In this document: one piece after another, positions 60,901 to 64,000 of the stretch
Layout: every line of letters starts with the position of its first letter
Numbering within the stretch: the stretch's first letter is position 1
Origin: CAYRFE01 sp964423645 [NCBI: uncultured bacterium]
GTDB taxonomy: Bacteria; Macinerneyibacteriota; Macinerneyibacteria; Macinerneyibacteriales
Length of the DNA stretch: 64,000 bases
Assembly: GCA_964423645.1 (NCBI GenBank)
Contig: CAYRFE010000004.1
Span: forward strand, 49,940-113,939
Direction of reading: 5' to 3'
Translations under genes and position numbers: made by a program
The notes under the pieces: model-generated
Told to the model about the DNA's origin: nothing
What the model saw: only the letters and a program-made list of their open reading frames with translations
Database searches by the model: none

Positions 60901-61854
60901 CACGCCGAAGGTACCGCCAGATGCAGATAACGTAAACGGTTCCGTTGAATAGACTTCAATATCATATGACACACGAAGCTTTCCGGATATTGAATCAACA
61001 TATCCTTGCTCAAGTGCATTATCAACCACACCGTCGCCGTCATTATCAACACCGTCAGAATCTGCTTCCCAGAAACCGCCGTCATTATAATTATTTTTAC
61101 CGTCCCCGTTTTGATCGCTTCCGTCTGTATCAAATACAAACATGTTGTGCAAAGTATTTAAGCCGTTATTCATATCAGCAGTTTTACGAATATCCAATCC
61201 CAATAACATCGCATTTGGACCCGGGCTCAGGTCATCATCACTCGGATCGTTGATAACAAAGTCGATAGAAGGCGATTGCATACTTATACCTTTATATCCG
61301 ATCGCGGTCGCCCATAACAATCCCGCGTCGCCTTTTTCCAACAATGTCTTTTCATCATATAATGCGGTCTGCACGGTGATTCGCATGATATTATTATCAC
61401 TATTACTGAAGACAAGCTCTGTTTTAATACCATCACCGTCCGCATCGATTATATCTTCTTGCGCGAACTCAAGAATAACACGTACTTTGTAATACGAGTT
61501 ACCCACATTATCAAGAATGTATAATCCGCCGCCTAACGCTTCTATATTAAAAAGTTTACCGGTCTCATCGCCGGAATCTGCAAGTTTTTTTAAATACTTC
61601 AGATAATCATAGTTATTATCCTCAAGATAGGTCTTGAGATACACCAATGTCTTTGACCCGGTTCCCTTATATTCCCATGATTGAATTTCCGTGAGAATTG
61701 ATTGTGACAAATTATACCGGTCGATACCATACTTAACTTGGCGAACTTTTTTACTCGCAAATATTAAATATGACGTTATGGAGAGAGCCACCATACCAAT
61801 GATCATTGATGCTATCAGTAACTCTGTAAGCGTAAATCCTCTGAATTTTCTCAT
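57970..61854 (-). CDS. Giant prepilin-like protein with Ig-like and other domains
   Basis: 1294 residues, roughly five times a normal minor pilin. Prepilin signal MRKFRG before FTLTELLIASMIIG, with Glu+5. After a pilin-type N-terminal part (about 20-220) comes a Ca-repeat-like segment (DTDGSDQNGDGKNNYND, DSDGVDNDGDGVVDN), an Ig-like domain (about 400-540, ending DKAGNAGYQ), a second strand-rich region with VKAIDKSGNLSVREW, and a C-terminal Rossmann-like part (about 960-1120; DYDIVIMFTGDTV and PRIVFIGKRFF) resembling amidotransferase-like domains. The stop lies 17 bases before the next pilin start. Could be a surface adhesin tip. Function inferred. Confidence 0.75.
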   Translation of the reverse strand: MRKFRGFTLTELLIASMIIGMVALSITSYLIFASKKVRQVKYGIDRYNLSQSILTEIQSWEYKGTGSKTLVYLKTYLEDNNYDYLKYLKKLADSGDETGKLFNIEALGGGLYILDNVGNSYYKVRVILEFAQEDIIDADGDGIKTELVFSNSDNNIMRITVQTALYDEKTLLEKGDAGLLWATAIGYKGISMQSPSIDFVINDPSDDDLSPGPNAMLLGLDIRKTADMNNGLNTLHNMFVFDTDGSDQNGDGKNNYNDGGFWEADSDGVDNDGDGVVDNALEQGYVDSISGKLRVSYDIEVYSTEPFTLSASGGTFGVFISDKVGINPPYIDMTDWHDITGWFEEVSGSDKKHYKTKSTMKLKVSNMGTVNNPNFVDPASDLVIEGSYTVCVVGRTNPTLASGYTMIKSYPVIVDTTSPIVSDVSPSDGSFVPTSTVTLAARAYDPNNASKLNMAYVLEKIPNGSTSGYTWVLQQIQTIENNVDAVSALPSSLNISVNIPNVSFGWHFYRIVVTDKAGNAGYQETSVYVSPTQGDKGGNKTGDGITGKGLPGGLRIAGTEDSESTNFPIIQPLAPWNAEQELLNTGSDLVTTYGTSTNIPLVNNESPRISVLLIDSDTSDGIESQTGILVDRASGWPKVFYKTYESDELTEPSIWTAEGVKDATALTNHIQYNVNNVIVQFVPESVPTNGKIQIGVKAIDKSGNLSVREWIVKLDDGYTNPAPEISNILLFQRANHPNWVAPFPYNPDWLATEDDIDNKNFFIGFSAAGRNQLKTVTLHYTDVFDPASIPASITYHRQTIDLTDKYSYGDNFGFNLSDLNLSVPGVFMYFISVEDTNGKIAYFYNKSITIPYYRESLDATIETNKVVTMPITQVTAPASYSTTATTLNHGETSAAIGKWITVPVQKVRILTLNMDTSSTSDAIEEIYKDPAGAFYWNSSSTDFKMIKVPQNATPETFEGLIDKNANGKFDDYDIVIMFTGDTVAPPGLDENAVLHLHRWLMSPAENDVNRGLDNDVFYPWDGIGRGVSPLYSTTVAPRIVFIGKRFFNVTRNGSSPWTLWEAFAARWAGINPNNRENYDVSLDHHVVSNLKQAYDVGTGDKLNDTLFGHFLGQVIPVWNSDGTLDVDDTDARRSDLEQYQVMLSIANKGGNYDGIDTNSIDGPYRWSMMGENFPKEQVQPSASSGLTIPVDITTNIPNNPSVHNASVATPFDYYRYAARWSLVFGDEPDDLSYTAGTWVYKGRLINGKWNYSINDTNRDTINTKTMFLGFGIESVATKDHRYVMMKRIIRFMYF

Positions 61855-61867
61855 ATATTCCCCCCCC

Positions 61868-63997
61868 TTACTTCTTTAAGGCCAAACCGTCAGGAAAACC
61901 GCTTGTAATACGCCAGCTCCATACCGGCAAAGTAGAGATCTGCATTGTCATTGGCGGTTTAAAGGTGTACAAATTCGGGTCGTAGTTATAACTGCGCGCG
62001 TAAAATCCTATCTTACTCGATGTCTCCGCGGCATACACTTGTTCAAAGCTCACGAGCGAACCATAGATAAACCACGTTCCTTTTTTATCGTTGTATGAAG
62101 CATTTCTGGAATATGTATGCTCATTGGCTTGCGGCAATTCTCCATATGCACGGTGGCCTGCAAAATACACACCGAATATAAAAATATCTGATAAGCCGTC
62201 TGCGGCGCCACCCGCGCCGTTGATAATACCGTTGCCTTGAAGATCACAGCGGTCAGCCTTTGCGCCGTCATAAGGCGGATTTGTTTTTGCATACACAAAA
62301 AGATCACCCGGCAATATGATATCATGCATCGCATTGACCCCGACAAGATTCGGTGCATTGGGATCCGGTTTGATCGGTGTGGCGGAGGTCAGATACGGTT
62401 GTACCAATTTACCTGCATCATTCATGTTCTTATAGGTAAACTTGATAACTTTCGCAAACTCTTGATACGTAATGTCTCCGGAGATAACGATATCATAACC
62501 TGAATAGACCGACACTTGCCCGTCGATGACACCGCTTATCCCGCGAATTCCTTTTGTATTATAAATACCCTTGTTAATATCAAACTTTGTTTCAGATGAA
62601 CACGCCGTACTGGAAAATGTTGCCGTTGACGGATTCCCGTCAATATATAAGATCGGGGTGATCAAAAATTCTGCGGTAGAACTCGGTTGCTCATTGATAA
62701 ATACGGTGTATTCTCCCGCCCCTGTCAGTACTTTTTTACCGTTCACCCATAAATTACCGCTGAGAGTTTTGATATATATTTTACCGTCCCCGTTTTTGGT
62801 AAGATCACCCGGATCAAAGCGCACCCAGCGCGCATCGCCGTTCTCAAGATACATACCGTTCGTACGAGCCGCAGCACGCACGTTTGCAAAATGGTCCGCC
62901 GTTTTCGGGGTTATACGGGGAACAATTTCCGGTCGTGCTATTTCACCAAGAAATACCGCATATGCTTTATTAAATCCGCCTGAGGTGAAATGAAAGCCGT
63001 TTGACCGTTGTGTTTTCGGAGAAACATTTTTCAATGACGCCGTCGTATTTGCATACGTATTGATAGTCGTTTGTTTTCTGACATATTTTCCGCCGTCATT
63101 CGCGACAGGTGTTCCATCTGCAAATCGGAACTCTTGACTGGTGCTCAATACATTATGAATCTTACACACTTCATTGAAATCATTTGAAGCACTTAAAAAA
63201 TTAACATACTCATTTGCATGCATCTTTCCATACACATTATATCCCGTGCCGATATTTAAAAAACCGTCGAAAACCGCGACAACATACTCACTTATTGACA
63301 TTGAGTCAGGTGTTTGTGCACTCGCTCTGATATGCGCATGTTTCTCTTTGACGCCTTCCGGTTTTACCAATTTCCCGGATACTTTGTCATAGGTAACCAA
63401 CGCACCCGAATATTCTGTGCCGCGACAAAATATATCATACCGATGTGAAAATTGCAATGCATCTGCAGCATGTTCTGCGATACGCATCCATCCCTCGACA
63501 CGACCGATGATCTGCGTATTTGAGGCAGACGTGTTCGGATCATACATTTTGCCATCCGACTGGATAACACTGTCAATTACCTTAACCCAATAGGTGGTCG
63601 CATAGTAGGTAAATCGGGGATAGGTCGCAACAAGCGGGGTAAAGCCCTTTGTCGCCACCGCAGTGTAGGTATATTCTCCCGTTGTATCAAGCGTGCCGCC
63701 GTTAAGCGGAACGTCATTGTAATTCGCAGAATTGACTTTTGGCTCATAATCAGGGCCGTTTGCGCCGGTATCATGAGTTGACTCATACAACCACTGTTTA
63801 TATTCCTTCAACACATTCCACTTCACCTCATCGAGGCCCATTTGTGCGTAATGTATCGAGCGGTCTGTGCTTTGATATGCACGCACCTGCCGCATATATG
63901 TCGCCAGTACTGTACTCACCGTTACCATCAGTACCGCTCCTATGCCCATAAGTCCCAGCACCATCATGAGTGCCATACCTTTTCTATTCCATTGCAT
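61868..63997 (-). CDS. PilX/GspK-like pseudopilin with large extracellular domain
   Basis: 709 residues, starting near the right edge (possible upstream ATG cannot be excluded). N-terminus MQWNRKG, then MALMMVLGLMGIGAVLMVTV, a pilin-type helix without the +5 Glu, as is usual for GspK/PilX. The remainder (60-700) is a long soluble region with repeated Gly/Asn/Asp-rich beta segments (RFDPGDLTKNGDGKIYIK; FIFGVYFAGHRAYG) resembling the DUF4900/PilX class. First gene of a three-gene pilin operon read leftwards. Confidence 0.78.
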   Translation of the reverse strand: MQWNRKGMALMMVLGLMGIGAVLMVTVSTVLATYMRQVRAYQSTDRSIHYAQMGLDEVKWNVLKEYKQWLYESTHDTGANGPDYEPKVNSANYNDVPLNGGTLDTTGEYTYTAVATKGFTPLVATYPRFTYYATTYWVKVIDSVIQSDGKMYDPNTSASNTQIIGRVEGWMRIAEHAADALQFSHRYDIFCRGTEYSGALVTYDKVSGKLVKPEGVKEKHAHIRASAQTPDSMSISEYVVAVFDGFLNIGTGYNVYGKMHANEYVNFLSASNDFNEVCKIHNVLSTSQEFRFADGTPVANDGGKYVRKQTTINTYANTTASLKNVSPKTQRSNGFHFTSGGFNKAYAVFLGEIARPEIVPRITPKTADHFANVRAAARTNGMYLENGDARWVRFDPGDLTKNGDGKIYIKTLSGNLWVNGKKVLTGAGEYTVFINEQPSSTAEFLITPILYIDGNPSTATFSSTACSSETKFDINKGIYNTKGIRGISGVIDGQVSVYSGYDIVISGDITYQEFAKVIKFTYKNMNDAGKLVQPYLTSATPIKPDPNAPNLVGVNAMHDIILPGDLFVYAKTNPPYDGAKADRCDLQGNGIINGAGGAADGLSDIFIFGVYFAGHRAYGELPQANEHTYSRNASYNDKKGTWFIYGSLVSFEQVYAAETSSKIGFYARSYNYDPNLYTFKPPMTMQISTLPVWSWRITSGFPDGLALKK

Positions 63998-64000
63998 AAA

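Overview
The window (about 40% GC by eye) comes from a motile, diderm bacterium. Evidence for an outer membrane and periplasm is the set of beta-barrel proteins, lipoprotein signal peptides and pseudopilins; evidence for motility is a tandem pair of flagellins with FlaG. The mixture of a DUF3996-type barrel (known mainly from spirochaetes), 6-bladed propeller lipoproteins (common in the Bacteroidota/FCB group) and DUF2089/DUF4097 stress genes (known mainly from Firmicutes) fits an uncultured lineage better than a familiar genus. I cannot place it further from the sequence alone.

Layout. 1-3400: end of an unknown plus-strand gene, then a minus-strand operon of an SPFH protein with three zinc ribbons, a coiled-coil protein, DUF523 and an SDR-type threonine dehydrogenase. 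3886-7179: compact operon ybgC-birA-tauE-yhcH-CDF. 7758-11077: three-gene operon of a chagasin-like small protein, a six-unit SFPD repeat protein and a 7TMR-DISM hybrid kinase. 11471-17825: three propeller proteins surrounding a DUF2089-DUF4097-SHOCT envelope-stress operon that ends in a 47-residue lipoprotein. 18295-24071: purB-LamG-TPR lipoprotein-murE. 24198-30716: tRNA-Gly-guaB-M1 peptidase-hflX-methyltransferase-rluA. 30982-38264: small units (ArsR/glutaredoxin, 2H phosphoesterase/outer-membrane protein, truA, Rsm22-like, Spo0M-like, CPBP protease). 38367-47651: plus-strand motility island with an NHL lipoprotein, a TPR protein, two TPR-glycosyltransferases, flagellin 1, flaG and flagellin 2. 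47720-55747: DUF3996 barrel, then a long coiled-coil membrane protein with a small partner, then an HD hydrolase, HerA-like ATPase, CCA-adding-type enzyme and DUF896. 56424-63997: NUDIX hydrolase and three prepilin-like proteins, one of 1294 residues.

The most striking region is the flagellin island. The two flagellin genes are practically identical in DNA over their first 566 and last 615 bases but diverged in the central surface-domain region, with sharp borders. The first has a near-consensus sigma-28 promoter. The second lies behind a strong terminator with no visible promoter and carries two cysteines in its variable region. Both leaders contain a stem with an AGGA tetraloop about 21 nt before a GGA-containing ribosome binding site, the arrangement expected for CsrA control. 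Two glycosyltransferases fused to TPR units lie immediately upstream, which suggests glycosylated, recombinationally variable flagellin.

Other themes are a dispersed family of intergenic elements with terminal inverted repeats and internal hairpins (eight or nine copies, including a tandem pair), several sigma-70-like promoters placed so that transcripts would be leaderless or nearly so, and a short helical SHOCT-like module shared by three different proteins of one operon.
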